64,000 bases of DNA from Microbispora hainanensis (GCF_006874475.1 NZ_VIRM01000051.1:1-64000); one strand, 5' to 3'. Counted from the stretch's first letter, positions 51,850-60,779 are shown. The notes: generated from the letters alone by a model not told the origin. Program-made: numbers and translations.

Positions 51850-54204
51850 ATGCGTACCGCGTTGTTCCCAGAGGGTTTCGTCTGGGGAGTGTCCACGTCC
51901 GCGTTCCAGATCGAGGGCGCCACCGACCTCGACGGCCGTGGCCCCTCCATCTGGGACGCCTTCGCGGGCGGGGCGTACGGCGACCCGGCCTGCGACCACT
52001 ACGCGCGCCACGCGGAGGACGTGCGGCTGATGCAGGACCTGGGCCTCGCCGCCTACCGGTTCTCGGTCAGCTGGCCGCGCGTGCTGCCCGATGGGCACGG
52101 CCGCGTCAACGGCGCGGGGCTCGACTTCTACGACAGGCTCGTGGACGAGCTGCTCAAGGCGGGCATCGCGCCGTACGCGACGCTGTATCACTGGGATCTG
52201 CCGCAGGCGCTGCAGGACGCCGGGGGATGGACCGCGCGGGACACCGCCCACCACTTCGCCGACTACGCCCAGGTCGTGTACGACAGGATCGGCGACCGCG
52301 TGGACACCTGGTTCACGTTCAACGAGCCGTGGGTCGCCGCCTTCCTCGGCCACGCCTCGGGCGTGCACGCCCCGGGCCTGCGGTCGGCGGGCGACGCCTT
52401 CGTCAGCGCCCACCACATGCTGCTCGCGCACGGGCTGGGCTTGGAGGCGCTGCGCGCGCGGGGCGCCGCACGGGCCGGCGTCGTGCTCAACCTCTCCCCC
52501 GTCCTCACCCCCGCGCAGCTCGGGGACATGTCCACCGGCATCCCCGAAGAGGACGCCGAGGCGGTGGCGCGGATCGACGCCCTGCACAACCGCCAGTTCC
52601 TTGAGCCGGTGCTGCGCGGCCGCTATCCCGCCGAGCTGCTGTCACTGGTCGAGAAGGCCGCCGGGCTCGGCCACGTCCACGACGGAGACCTCGACCTCAT
52701 CGGCAGGCCCATCGACCTGCTCGGCGTCAACTACTACGCGCCCATCGCGGTGCAGGCCCAGCCCAGCGCCCCGGCCGACCCGGCCTTCCCGGGCAGCGAG
52801 GGCGTGCTGTTCTGCAGCGTGCCCACGGCCGTCACCGCGATGGGCTGGCCCATCATGCCGAGCGGCCTTTCCGTGCTCCTGCGGCGCCTTTCGGAGGAGT
52901 ATCCCGAAACCGAGCTGATGATCACGGAGAACGGCGCCGACTTCGAGGACGTCGTCACCGCCGACGGCATCCACGACGTCGACCGGATCAGCTTCGTCGA
53001 GGAGCACCTGCGCGCCCTGCGGGCCTCGATCGACGAAGGCGCCCGGGTGCGCGGCTATCTGCTGTGGTCGCTGCTCGACTGCGTCGAATGGGCGGACGGC
53101 TACCGGCGCAAGTTCGGCATCGTCCACGTCGACTTCACCACGCAGCGGCGGCTGCTCAAGGACAGCGCCCTGTGGTATCGCGACGTCATCAAGCGCAACG
53201 GGCTCGGGGCGGAGCGGCCGAAGCGGCCCACGCTCGAAACCGTCGCCGCCCGCGCGGGCGTCTCCCGGGCCACGGTCTCCCGGGTGGTGAACGGGGAGGC
53301 GCGGGTCAGCCCCGACGTGCGCGCCGCCGTGCTGCGCGCCGTGCAGGAGCTGGGCTACGTGCCCAACGCCGCCGCCAGGAGCCTCGTCACCCGGCGTACC
53401 GACTCGGTCGCCCTCGTCCTGTCGGTCCCCCGGCACGGCGGCGAGGCGCTGACCTCGGCCGTCGTCCAGTACGTCACCAGCGTCCTCGAAGGGGCCGGCA
53501 AGCAGATCACGCTGATGCTCGCCGACACGGCCGAGAGCCATCGGCGCATCGTCCGTCATGTGGAGGCGCGGCAGGTCGACGGCGTCGTGCTCGTCCCCCC
53601 GGACGGCCCGGACACGCTCACCGAGCGGCTCGCCCGCACCGGGGTGCCGGTCGTGCTGCTCGGCAAGCCCGCCATCGCCTCCCTGGTGCCGCATGTGGAC
53701 GTGGACAACGCGGGCGGCGCGAGGGCGGCCACCCGGCACCTCATCGACCGGGGCCGCCGCCGGATCGGCGTGGTCTGCGGCCCCATGGACCTCGTCGCCG
53801 TACAGGACCGGCTCAACGGGCACCTGGCGACGCTTCACGAGGACGGACTGCGGCCGATGATCGCGCTCGCCGGCGTGGAGCGCGAATCGGGCGCCGCCGC
53901 CGCCCGCGAACTGCTGGCCGGCGACCAGGCCCCGGACGCCGTGTTCGCGACCTCCGACGAGCTGGCGATCGGCGCGATGGAGGCGGCGCGCGAGAGGGGG
54001 CTGCGGGTGCCGGAAGACCTGGCGGTCGTCGGCTTCGGCGACATCCACGCCGCCTCCTGCACGACTCCGGCGCTCACCACCGTGCGGGTGCCCGCCGCGG
54101 ACCAGGCCCTGGCGCTGGCGCGGCTGCTCCTGTCCCGCCTCGACGGCCGCCACACCAGCCCCGTCGTCCTCCCCACGCGCCTGGTGGTCCGCGCCACGAC
54201 ATGA
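51850..54204 (+). CDS. Natural fusion of GH1 beta-glucosidase and LacI-family transcriptional regulator
   Basis: A 784-residue protein. Residues 1-450 are a complete GH1 beta-glucosidase with acid/base Glu159 in TFNEPW and nucleophile Glu360 in MITENGADF. After the short linker GLGAERPKRP, residues 461-784 are a complete LacI repressor: HTH (TLETVAARAGVSRATVSRVV) and ligand-binding core (VDNAGGARAATRHLIDRGRR, AVVGFGDIHAASCTTPALTT). No ATG, GTG or TTG occurs in frame between the last GH1 residues and the helix-turn-helix, so a separate regulator cannot start there. A palindrome at 51815-51824 may be its operator. Confidence 0.9.
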   Translation: MRTALFPEGFVWGVSTSAFQIEGATDLDGRGPSIWDAFAGGAYGDPACDHYARHAEDVRLMQDLGLAAYRFSVSWPRVLPDGHGRVNGAGLDFYDRLVDELLKAGIAPYATLYHWDLPQALQDAGGWTARDTAHHFADYAQVVYDRIGDRVDTWFTFNEPWVAAFLGHASGVHAPGLRSAGDAFVSAHHMLLAHGLGLEALRARGAARAGVVLNLSPVLTPAQLGDMSTGIPEEDAEAVARIDALHNRQFLEPVLRGRYPAELLSLVEKAAGLGHVHDGDLDLIGRPIDLLGVNYYAPIAVQAQPSAPADPAFPGSEGVLFCSVPTAVTAMGWPIMPSGLSVLLRRLSEEYPETELMITENGADFEDVVTADGIHDVDRISFVEEHLRALRASIDEGARVRGYLLWSLLDCVEWADGYRRKFGIVHVDFTTQRRLLKDSALWYRDVIKRNGLGAERPKRPTLETVAARAGVSRATVSRVVNGEARVSPDVRAAVLRAVQELGYVPNAAARSLVTRRTDSVALVLSVPRHGGEALTSAVVQYVTSVLEGAGKQITLMLADTAESHRRIVRHVEARQVDGVVLVPPDGPDTLTERLARTGVPVVLLGKPAIASLVPHVDVDNAGGARAATRHLIDRGRRRIGVVCGPMDLVAVQDRLNGHLATLHEDGLRPMIALAGVERESGAAAARELLAGDQAPDAVFATSDELAIGAMEAARERGLRVPEDLAVVGFGDIHAASCTTPALTTVRVPAADQALALARLLLSRLDGRHTSPVVLPTRLVVRATT

Positions 54205-54281
54205 CCGGGCCTGCCATCGATCTTTTGCGCCGTACGGCATAGGTTGTCTGGTGTCGTCCCCCGGTGCGAAGGCAGGTCCTG

Positions 54282-54503
54282 GTGACTAACGAACTCAGCC
54301 ACGAGCGGTTCGAGACCCTCAAGCGCGAATTCGAGGCGATCGACGGCGACGGTGACGGCTTCATCACCGAGGCGGAGCTGCGGTCGTACTTTCCCGGCCT
54401 GCCGCCGGAGGCGATCGGCGCGCTCGACCGGGACGCCGACGTGGACGCCGACGGCCGGTTCTCCCTGGAGGAGTTCATCCGCCTGACCGGAGCACGCGAC
54501 TGA
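54282..54503 (+). CDS. EF-hand calcium-binding protein
   Basis: A 73-residue protein with two EF-hands. Loop 1 is DGDGDGFITEAE (21-32) and loop 2 is DVDADGRFSLEE (53-64), both with full acidic ligands. Actinobacterial small calmodulin-like proteins of this type buffer or sense calcium. GTG at 54282 with CAGGT upstream is preferred; a GTG at 54264 would add six residues. Confidence 0.88.
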   Translation: MTNELSHERFETLKREFEAIDGDGDGFITEAELRSYFPGLPPEAIGALDRDADVDADGRFSLEEFIRLTGARD

Positions 54504-54544
54504 GACACCACACGGACGCAAACAAAAGTGCGCCTCCCGCAAAA

Positions 54545-54576
54545 ATACGTCTCACGCATCTTTGCGTCACACGCAA
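54545..54576 (+). promoter_or_regulatory. Two tandem palindromic operators over the TetR promoter
   Basis: TTGCGT-CAC-ACGCAA (54562-54576) is a perfect dyad, and ATACGT-CTC-ACGCAT (54545-54559) is a close second copy 17 bases upstream. The first contains the -35 element TTGCGT, so binding would block RNA polymerase. Confidence 0.55.
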
Positions 54577-54589
54577 GTAGTTGTATGGT
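54562..54589 (+). promoter_or_regulatory. Promoter of the TetR gene, leaderless transcript likely
   Basis: TTGCGT, a 16-base spacer and TATGGT (54584-54589). Only six bases separate the -10 box from the GTG start at 54596, so transcription should begin at or beside the start codon. Confidence 0.55.
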
Positions 54590-54595
54590 GATTCC

Positions 54596-55219
54596 GTGAG
54601 CAGGGAAGGCGAGCGCCCGGGGCTGCGCGAGCGCAAGAAGCAGGAGACGCGCATCGCGCTGAGCTGGGCGGCGATCAAGCTCGCCGTGGAGCGCGGGCTG
54701 GAGAACGTACGCGTCGAGGACATCGCCGCGGAGGCGCGCGTGGCCCCGCGGACCTTCAACAACTACTTCTCCAGCAAGGGCGAGGCGATCGCCGCGAGGC
54801 ATCTCGACCGCGCCCGCCTGATCGCGCAGGAGCTGCGCCGCCGCCCGGCGTCGGAGCCCCTGTGGGAGGCCGTCAAGAACGCCGTCGTCACCCAGCTCTC
54901 CCTAGGAGAGGACTACGACAACGGACAGCCGGACCAGCAGTGGCAGGCCGGCATCCGTCTCATGATCACCGAGCCCTCGCTGCTGGGCGAGATGCTCAAG
55001 GCCAACGCCATCGCCGAGGAGGAGCTGGCCTCCGCCATCGCCGAACGGACCGGCACCGACGTCGACCGCGACGTCTACCCGCGCCTGGTGTCGGGCGCGG
55101 TCGGGGCCGCGATCAGGGTGGCGATGGACCAGTGGTTGCGGGCCGATCCCCCGGTGCCCGTCAGACCGCTCATCGAGGACGCGCTCGACCGGCTCTCCGC
55201 CGGACTGCCCGAGCCCTGA
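54596..55219 (+). CDS. TetR/AcrR family transcriptional regulator
   Basis: A 207-residue regulator beginning with SREGERPGLRERKKQETRIA. The HTH is VRVEDIAAEARVAPRTFNNY and the ligand-binding domain follows. It lies upstream of an FAD monooxygenase gene on the same strand, a common pairing in antibiotic or aromatic detoxification. The GTG at 54596 is favoured because a promoter ends six bases before it; an upstream TTG at 54581 would lie inside the promoter. It is probably autoregulated through the two dyads at 54545-54576. Confidence 0.9.
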   Translation: MSREGERPGLRERKKQETRIALSWAAIKLAVERGLENVRVEDIAAEARVAPRTFNNYFSSKGEAIAARHLDRARLIAQELRRRPASEPLWEAVKNAVVTQLSLGEDYDNGQPDQQWQAGIRLMITEPSLLGEMLKANAIAEEELASAIAERTGTDVDRDVYPRLVSGAVGAAIRVAMDQWLRADPPVPVRPLIEDALDRLSAGLPEP

Positions 55220-55394
55220 CATGAACCCCGGGCCCTGACACAAGGACCCCCCGTTCCCGGACCGTGATGTGACGTGCCGCGCCGGCACGCCACCCGACCG
55301 TTCACGCCCTGACGCGGACGCCGAGCGCACCCGGCGCCGTCCCGTCATCCGTCATGCCCGCGAAGTCGCCACACCGCGAGTTCGCCCTGCCACG

Positions 55395-55458
55395 AAATCA
55401 CCGGGCCCCGAAATCACCGGGCCCCCAAATCACCGGGCCCCCAAATCACCGGGCCCCG
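55395..55458. repeat. Four 16-bp tandem repeats
   Basis: AAATCACCGGGCCCC plus G or C, four copies in a row upstream of the monooxygenase gene. No spacers separate them, so this is not a CRISPR. A related phrase (CCGCGAGTTCGCC) flanks the array on both sides, at about 55375 and 55468. Confidence 0.85.
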
Positions 55459-55512
55459 AATCCGCCGCGCCGCGAGTTCGCCATGCCCGCCCAACCCCCA
55501 AGGAGGACCGCC

Positions 55513-57051
55513 ATGACCGCCGACGTCGTGATCGCCGGAGCCGGACCGAACGGGCTGATGCTCGCCTGCGAGCTGAGCCTGGCCGGAGTGCGGCCGATCG
55601 TGCTGGAACGCCTCAACGGACAGACCAAGGAGAACCGGGCCAACGGACTCGTCGGCCAGGTCGTACGCGTCCTCGACCGGCGCGGCCTGTACGAACGCCT
55701 GAGCGGCAGCGCCGAGCCGCCCCGGCCGAGCCCGGGCTTCGTGTTCGGCGCGATGCCCCTCGACCTGGGCAGGCTCGACGACAATCCGATGTACGGCTTG
55801 GCGGTGCCGCAGAAGCGCCTGGAGCAGATCCTTGAGGATCGCGCCCGCGAACTCGGCGTGGAGATCCGCCGGGGACACGAGCTGACCGGCCTCTCCCAGG
55901 ACGAGGACGGCGTCACCGCGGAGATCGCGGGCCCCGAGGGGCCGTATCGGCTACGGACCCGCTACCTCGTCGGCGCGGACGGCGGGCGCAGCGTCACCCG
56001 CAAACTGTGCGGCATCGGCTTCCCCGGAGTGACCAGGGACGACTCGGTCTCCCGCACCGCGCACGTCAGCGTGCCCGCCGAGCTGATCGATCCCGCCACC
56101 GGCGGACTGAACGTGCCCGGCTACGGACCGATCCCCCCATTCATGCACCACCGCACCGAGCACGGCATGTTCGCGTTCGCGCCGTTCCCCACCGGGACGC
56201 TCGTCAGCGCGACGGAGTGGAGCCAGGACGGCGGCGACCAGCCGATGAGCCTGGACGAGCTGCGGGAGAGCGTCCGCCGGGTGCTCGGCGTCGACCTGCC
56301 GTTCGGGCCGCCCGAGGGCGCGGGACCCCACATGCTGCGCCGCCTGAACGGCGGCAACACCCGCCTGGCCGAGCGTTTCCGGGACGGCCGGGTGCTACTG
56401 CTGGGCGACGCCGCGCACGTCCACAGCGCGATCGGCGGCCCCGGCCTCAACCTGGGCCTCCAGGACGCGGTCAACCTCGGCTGGAAGCTGGCCGCCGAGG
56501 TCCACGGCTGGGCCCCGCCCGGCCTGCTCGACACGTACGAGACCGAGCGGCGCCCGGCCGCGGAACGCGTGGTCATGCACACGCAGGCACAGGCGGCGCT
56601 CATCGCCCCCGGGCCGGAGGTCACCGCGCTGCGCGTGCTGTTCGGCGAGCTGCTGCGCGACGAGCGGACCATCAAGCACATCGCGGACCTGATGTCCGGC
56701 GCGGACATCAGGTATGACCTCGAAGGAACCCACCCCCTGACCGGCCGTCCGGCCCCCGACCTCGTGCTGGAGACGGAGACCGGCTCCGTACGGCTGGCCG
56801 AGCTGACCAGGACCGCCCGGCCGCTGCTCGTCGACCTGACGCCGGACGCCGCGCTCGCCGGGGCCCTCGACGGCCGGCGCGACCGCGTCGACCTGGTCAC
56901 CGCGAAAACGAGCCGGGAAGGTCTCCCCACCGCGCTGCTGCTGCGCCCCGACTGCTACGTGGCCTGGGCGTCGGACTCCCTCCGGCCCGGCGCCAAGGAG
57001 CTCGACACCCTGCGTACGGCCCTGGCCTCCGCCTTCGGCCCCGCTCGCTGA
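55513..57051 (+). CDS. FAD-dependent monooxygenase (aromatic/rifamycin-type hydroxylase)
   Basis: A 512-residue group A flavin monooxygenase. Dinucleotide-binding motif VIAGAGPNGLMLACELSLAG at the N-terminus, the DG motif RYLVGADGGRSVTRKLCGIG near 150, and the FAD ribityl motif GRVLLLGDAAHVHSAIGGPG with NLGLQDAVNLGWKL near 300. The C-terminal thioredoxin-like domain is of the kind seen in rifampicin and tetracycline hydroxylases. The substrate is not known. AAGGAGG precedes the ATG. The in-frame upstream sequence over the repeats has no coding character. Confidence 0.92.
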   Translation: MTADVVIAGAGPNGLMLACELSLAGVRPIVLERLNGQTKENRANGLVGQVVRVLDRRGLYERLSGSAEPPRPSPGFVFGAMPLDLGRLDDNPMYGLAVPQKRLEQILEDRARELGVEIRRGHELTGLSQDEDGVTAEIAGPEGPYRLRTRYLVGADGGRSVTRKLCGIGFPGVTRDDSVSRTAHVSVPAELIDPATGGLNVPGYGPIPPFMHHRTEHGMFAFAPFPTGTLVSATEWSQDGGDQPMSLDELRESVRRVLGVDLPFGPPEGAGPHMLRRLNGGNTRLAERFRDGRVLLLGDAAHVHSAIGGPGLNLGLQDAVNLGWKLAAEVHGWAPPGLLDTYETERRPAAERVVMHTQAQAALIAPGPEVTALRVLFGELLRDERTIKHIADLMSGADIRYDLEGTHPLTGRPAPDLVLETETGSVRLAELTRTARPLLVDLTPDAALAGALDGRRDRVDLVTAKTSREGLPTALLLRPDCYVAWASDSLRPGAKELDTLRTALASAFGPAR

Positions 57052-57111
57052 AAGACCAAGCGTCGAAGTCGGGCCCGGGCGCGTCCGTCCGGGCCCGCGG
57101 GACGTGAACCG

Positions 57112-58344
57112 TCAGCCGGTGGCGCCCGACAGCTCCGGGTTCTGCTGGCGGATGGGCGTGAAGAACGCGGCGACGGCGATCAGCAGGCAGGCCGCCCCGG
57201 CCAGCAGGCAGACCGCCTCGACCCCGTGGTGCTGCGCGCCCCAGGTCAGCACGGCCGCCCCCGCCGGGCCCAGCGCGTAGTGGGTCATCCAGAAGGCCGA
57301 GGTGACCCTGCCGAGCAGGTGGTCGGGGGTGACCTGCTGGCGCAGCGACATCGAGCAGATGCCGGCCACGCTGACGCAGGCGAGATAGGCGGCGGCCGTC
57401 GCCCCGGCCACCGGGACGCCGGTGGACACGCCGAGCCCCATGATGGCGAGCCCGGCGACCGCGATCGCCCCGATCCACGACGCGCCGAACCCCAGCCGGC
57501 GGCGTACGGGACCGACGAGGAGCGAGCCGGCGACGGTGCCCAGCGCGGCGACCGCGAGCACCACGCCCACGGCGCCGTCGGACTGGCCGAGGTCGTGCTT
57601 GAGGTGATAGATCAGCACATCGGTCAGCCCGAGCGTCAGGAAGATGAAGAACGACAGCAGGACGGTCAGGGCACGCAGCACCGGCTGCCGCCACAGGAAA
57701 CGGGCCCCGGCGAGCAGCTCGTGCCAGGGCCCCCGCGCTGGTTCCTCTGCCGACGGCGCGGGCTGCCGCCTGAGCCGGATCAGCAGGACGCCCAGCGCCG
57801 AGACCCCGAAGCTCGCCGCGTTGATCGCGATCGCGGCCGTGGGCCCGAACCAGCCCGCCACCACCCCCGCGAGCAGCGGCCCGCCGATCCCGGCAGCGGC
57901 GGCGGTGGCGCTCAGCCGCCCGTTGGCCTCGGTGATCCGGTCCGCGTCGACCAGGCCACGCACCGCCGTGACGTACGCGACCTGGAAGACCATGCCGATC
58001 GCCTCGCTGAGCGGCAGGACCACGAAGAGCAGCCAGACCTTCGGCCCGAAGGCCCAGGCGACCGGGACGACGCCATACAGGGCCATCCGCGCCACGTCGC
58101 ACCAGATCAGCAGGCGCCTGCGGTCGAGCCGGTCGACCAGCACCCCGGCGAAGATCCCCGCCACCACCGACGCGGCGCTGGCAACGCCGGTCAGCAGGCC
58201 CATCTGCGCGACCGACCCGGTCACGTGCAGCACGAGCAGGGGTACGGCGATGAGGGCGAACGAGTCCCCCGCGACCGACAGCGTCTGGGACGCCCAGAAC
58301 ACGGTGAAGTTCCGGTCACGCCACAGCGATGATCCTTCTGGCAC
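57112..58344 (-). CDS. MFS transporter
   Basis: A 410-residue major facilitator with about 12 membrane segments, of the actinobacterial drug-exporter type. The motif A-like loop is GVLVDRLDRRRLLIWCDVA after helix 2, and the second half has SLLVGPVRRRLGF. It converges with the monooxygenase gene, so the two could serve the same toxic substrate. The GTG start at 58344 has a weak ribosome site. Confidence 0.9.
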   Translation of the reverse strand: MPEGSSLWRDRNFTVFWASQTLSVAGDSFALIAVPLLVLHVTGSVAQMGLLTGVASAASVVAGIFAGVLVDRLDRRRLLIWCDVARMALYGVVPVAWAFGPKVWLLFVVLPLSEAIGMVFQVAYVTAVRGLVDADRITEANGRLSATAAAAGIGGPLLAGVVAGWFGPTAAIAINAASFGVSALGVLLIRLRRQPAPSAEEPARGPWHELLAGARFLWRQPVLRALTVLLSFFIFLTLGLTDVLIYHLKHDLGQSDGAVGVVLAVAALGTVAGSLLVGPVRRRLGFGASWIGAIAVAGLAIMGLGVSTGVPVAGATAAAYLACVSVAGICSMSLRQQVTPDHLLGRVTSAFWMTHYALGPAGAAVLTWGAQHHGVEAVCLLAGAACLLIAVAAFFTPIRQQNPELSGATG

Positions 58345-58474
58345 CCGACCATGCTGCCGTACGTCGATCAGGTGCGCGGGCGACGGGTCGTTCGTCCATC
58401 CGGGTGTGCTGGCCTGGAGATCAACGGCTGACCCGAGCTCCCGGGGGGCCCTTCGTGCCCGGGGCCCCGCGGGT

Positions 58475-58861
58475 TCACTTCGCTGACCCCGGCTCGATCT
58501 CCGCCCGCATCGGCTGCCAGGGCGACGCGTCGAACACCAGCATGATCGCGACGATCTTGCCGTCGTCCAGGCGGAAATGCTCGGCCGTGCGCTGCGTGCC
58601 GGCGGGCGTGGCCGTGTGCACGTCGTAGACGAGCGTCGCCTCGGCGTCGCCGTACAGCTCGCTGATGAGGTCCACCCCCGTCACGATCGACACGAACCCC
58701 GGCAACGTCGCCAGATGCCCGGCCCGGTCGCCCGAGGTGAAGAACGGGCTCTGGAACCGGAAGGGCTCCCCCAGATGCGCCGCGGCGGCGGTCGCGTCCC
58801 CGCGGAATCGGGCCTCGTGATACCCGCGTACGGCGCGGCGCGTCTGTTCCAGGGTGGTCAT
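58475..58861 (-). CDS. SnoaL/NTF2-like protein
   Basis: A 128-residue NTF2-fold protein (TTLEQTRRAVRGYHEARFRG ... EHFRLDDGKIVAIMLVFDAS). Such proteins act as small isomerases, cyclases or binding proteins. The ATG overlaps the stop of the MarR gene by four bases (ATGA), so they are co-expressed. Length fits the family. Confidence 0.85.
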   Translation of the reverse strand: MTTLEQTRRAVRGYHEARFRGDATAAAAHLGEPFRFQSPFFTSGDRAGHLATLPGFVSIVTGVDLISELYGDAEATLVYDVHTATPAGTQRTAEHFRLDDGKIVAIMLVFDASPWQPMRAEIEPGSAK

Positions 58862-59415
58862 GGCCGGGTTCCGGTCTGACGGAGGTGGGCGGAGAGGCGC
58901 TGCTGGTTGACGGCCACGCGCAGGCACAGATCGCGCAGGACGACCAGTTCCTCGGGCGTGAACCCCTGGAACAGCGCCTTCATGGCGAGTTGCGATGGTT
59001 TGCGGAAGTCCTCGATCCACGTCCGGCCGGCCGGGGTGATCTCGGCGAGGACCGAACGCCGGTCGCCCGGATCGGGGACCCGGCGGACCAGCCCGTCGCG
59101 TTCGAGGGTGTCCACCAGGCCGGTGACGTTGCGGGAGCTGACCCCGGCGGCCCGCGCGAGCTCGCCGATGCTGATCCCCTGCTCGCGCGCGGCGAGCCGG
59201 ATCAGCAGGTCGAGCGCGCCCGCGCTGAGTCCTCTGCCCTCGGAGCCGTGGGAGCGGAGGCGCTCGACCGCGTGCGAGGCGGTGCGGACCGCCGCGCTCG
59301 CCTCGAACGCGGGCAGGTCGCCGTCGTCACCGGCGATCCACGCCATCGCCGCCCTGGCTCGCGGGTCATAGAGGAAGCCGTCAGGATCGTGCTCATAGGC
59401 ATCTACGTCCTTCAT
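58858..59415 (-). CDS. MarR family transcriptional regulator
   Basis: A 185-residue MarR protein beginning MKDVDAYEHDPDGFLYDPRA. The winged helix reads ISIGELARAAGVSSRNVTGL and VRRVPDPGDRRSVLAEITPA. A palindrome in its start region (59401-59430) may be its own operator. It is coupled to the SnoaL-like gene. An in-frame extension to 59460 precedes the palindrome and lacks a ribosome site. Confidence 0.88.
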   Translation of the reverse strand: MKDVDAYEHDPDGFLYDPRARAAMAWIAGDDGDLPAFEASAAVRTASHAVERLRSHGSEGRGLSAGALDLLIRLAAREQGISIGELARAAGVSSRNVTGLVDTLERDGLVRRVPDPGDRRSVLAEITPAGRTWIEDFRKPSQLAMKALFQGFTPEELVVLRDLCLRVAVNQQRLSAHLRQTGTRP

Positions 59416-59430
59416 AGTAAGAACGTAGAT
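59401..59430 (-). promoter_or_regulatory. Palindrome at the MarR start (candidate operator)
   Basis: ATCTACGT and ACGTAGAT, perfect 8-bp arms separated by 14 bases, span the ATG at 59415. A TACGTAC half-site lies beside it at 59434-59440. Confidence 0.4.
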
Positions 59431-59490
59431 TAGTACGTACTTCCAGATTTTGCGACCCACTGCTGGAAAGGCAGGCCGGCGGCCCGGCTT

Positions 59491-60054
59491 TCAGCAGGGC
59501 GGGACCTCGTCATGGGCGGCCGCCTCCGCCATACAGGCGGCTTCCACGCTCCCGGTGTCCGCCTCCACGCATGCCGCCTCCACGCCGCGGGTGGCCACCT
59601 GCTGGAGCAGGCTGAAGAGCGTCTCGCGCTGGTCGTGGTCGAGCGCGCCGAGCACCTCGTCCTCGACCGCCGCCAGCGCGCACTCGGCCCGCGCGAGCCG
59701 CTCCGCCCCGGCTTCGGTGAGCTCGACGATGTGCCTGCGGCGATCCTCCGGCGACCGCCGGCGCTCGATCAGTTTCTCGGCTTCGAGGTCGTTGAGCAGC
59801 CCGACGACGTTCGTCCCGTCCATCTCCAGCGTGCTCGCGAGCGCCTGCTGGGTGCTGCCGCCCCGGGCCCGCAGCACCGTGAGCGCGACGAGGTGGCGGG
59901 GACGCAGACCGAGCGGCGCGAGCACCGACTCGGAACGCAGACGCAGACGGCGCGCGAGGTGTTCGAGCAGCGCGCCGCACCGATGCACGGGCTGTTCAAC
60001 CTGTTCAACCTGGTCGGCCTGGTCGGCCTGATCGACGACGGGCGGGGACGTCAT
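59491..60054 (-). CDS. MarR family transcriptional regulator
   Basis: A 187-residue MarR protein. HTH and wing: GSTQQALASTLEMDGTNVVG and RRRSPEDRRRHIVELTEAGA. The first 20 residues are a DQADQADQVEQVEQPV repeat of unknown use. The C-terminus holds three Cys, one in ACVEAD and one at the end, which could allow redox sensing. It diverges from azoreductase, its probable target. Confidence 0.9.
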   Translation of the reverse strand: MTSPPVVDQADQADQVEQVEQPVHRCGALLEHLARRLRLRSESVLAPLGLRPRHLVALTVLRARGGSTQQALASTLEMDGTNVVGLLNDLEAEKLIERRRSPEDRRRHIVELTEAGAERLARAECALAAVEDEVLGALDHDQRETLFSLLQQVATRGVEAACVEADTGSVEAACMAEAAAHDEVPPC

Positions 60055-60072
60055 GACTCAACTCTAGCCGAC

Positions 60073-60108
60073 TTGACCTGCGATAGGTATGGGACTAATC
60101 ATTGGTCC
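60073..60108 (+). promoter_or_regulatory. Azoreductase promoter with overlapping operator
   Basis: TTGACC, a 17-base spacer and TAATCA form a promoter. GGACTAAT-C-ATTGGTCC (60092-60108), a dyad with one mismatched pair, covers the -10 box, as expected for a repressor such as the divergent MarR protein. Confidence 0.5.
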
Positions 60109-60137
60109 TGCGTCAATCATCTTCGAAAGGTTAAGAG

Positions 60138-60779
60138 ATGTCTCATCTGTTGCACATCGACGCGAGCATCCAGGGCGAGCGTTCGGTCAGCCGCAAGCTC
60201 ACCGCGCGGGCCGTGGCCGCCTGGCGCGCCGCGCATCCCGGGGGCACCGTCACCTACCGTGACCTGGGCAGCAGCCCGCTCCCGCATCTCGACCAGGAGA
60301 ACGGACTGGCCCGGATGGTCCCGCCGGAGCAGCACACTCCCGCTCAGGCGGCCTCGTGGAGGTTGACGGAAGAGCTGGTCGGCGAGGTGAAGCAGGCCGA
60401 CACGATCGTGCTCGGGCTCCCGCTCTACAACTACGGGCCGCCCAGCACCATCAAGTCCTGGGTCGACCACCTCATCGCCCCCGGGCTGTCGTACGACCCG
60501 ACGACGAACCAGGGCCTGCTGGGCGGGCGCGAGTTCCTGGTCCTCGCGAGCCGGGGCGGCGGCTACCGGCCGGGAACTCCCCGCGAGGGATGGGACCACG
60601 CGGAGCCGTGGCTCCCGCACGGCCTGTCCCTGACGGGCCTGGAGCCGCGCTTCATCACGGCCGAGCTCACCCTCGCCCACGTCACACCGGCGATGGCCGA
60701 CCTGATTCCGCTGGCGGAAAAGAGCCTCGCGGCGGCGGAGCAGGCGATCGACGGCCTCTGGAGCCCCGTCGCCGCATAA
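60138..60779 (+). CDS. azoR: FMN-dependent NADH-azoreductase
   Basis: A 213-residue flavodoxin-like reductase of the AzoR family, reducing quinones and azo compounds. Typical segments are HIDASIQGERSVSRKLTARA (FMN phosphate loop), IVLGLPLYNYGPPSTIKSWV and FLVLASRGGGYRPGTPREGW. AAGG lies near the ATG. It is divergent from the MarR gene at 59491-60054 and ends in a hairpin at 60797-60838. Confidence 0.93.
   Translation: MSHLLHIDASIQGERSVSRKLTARAVAAWRAAHPGGTVTYRDLGSSPLPHLDQENGLARMVPPEQHTPAQAASWRLTEELVGEVKQADTIVLGLPLYNYGPPSTIKSWVDHLIAPGLSYDPTTNQGLLGGREFLVLASRGGGYRPGTPREGWDHAEPWLPHGLSLTGLEPRFITAELTLAHVTPAMADLIPLAEKSLAAAEQAIDGLWSPVAA

Noticed and set aside
55395-55458. CRISPR array
   Set aside because: The 16-bp units are contiguous with no spacers and there are no cas genes.
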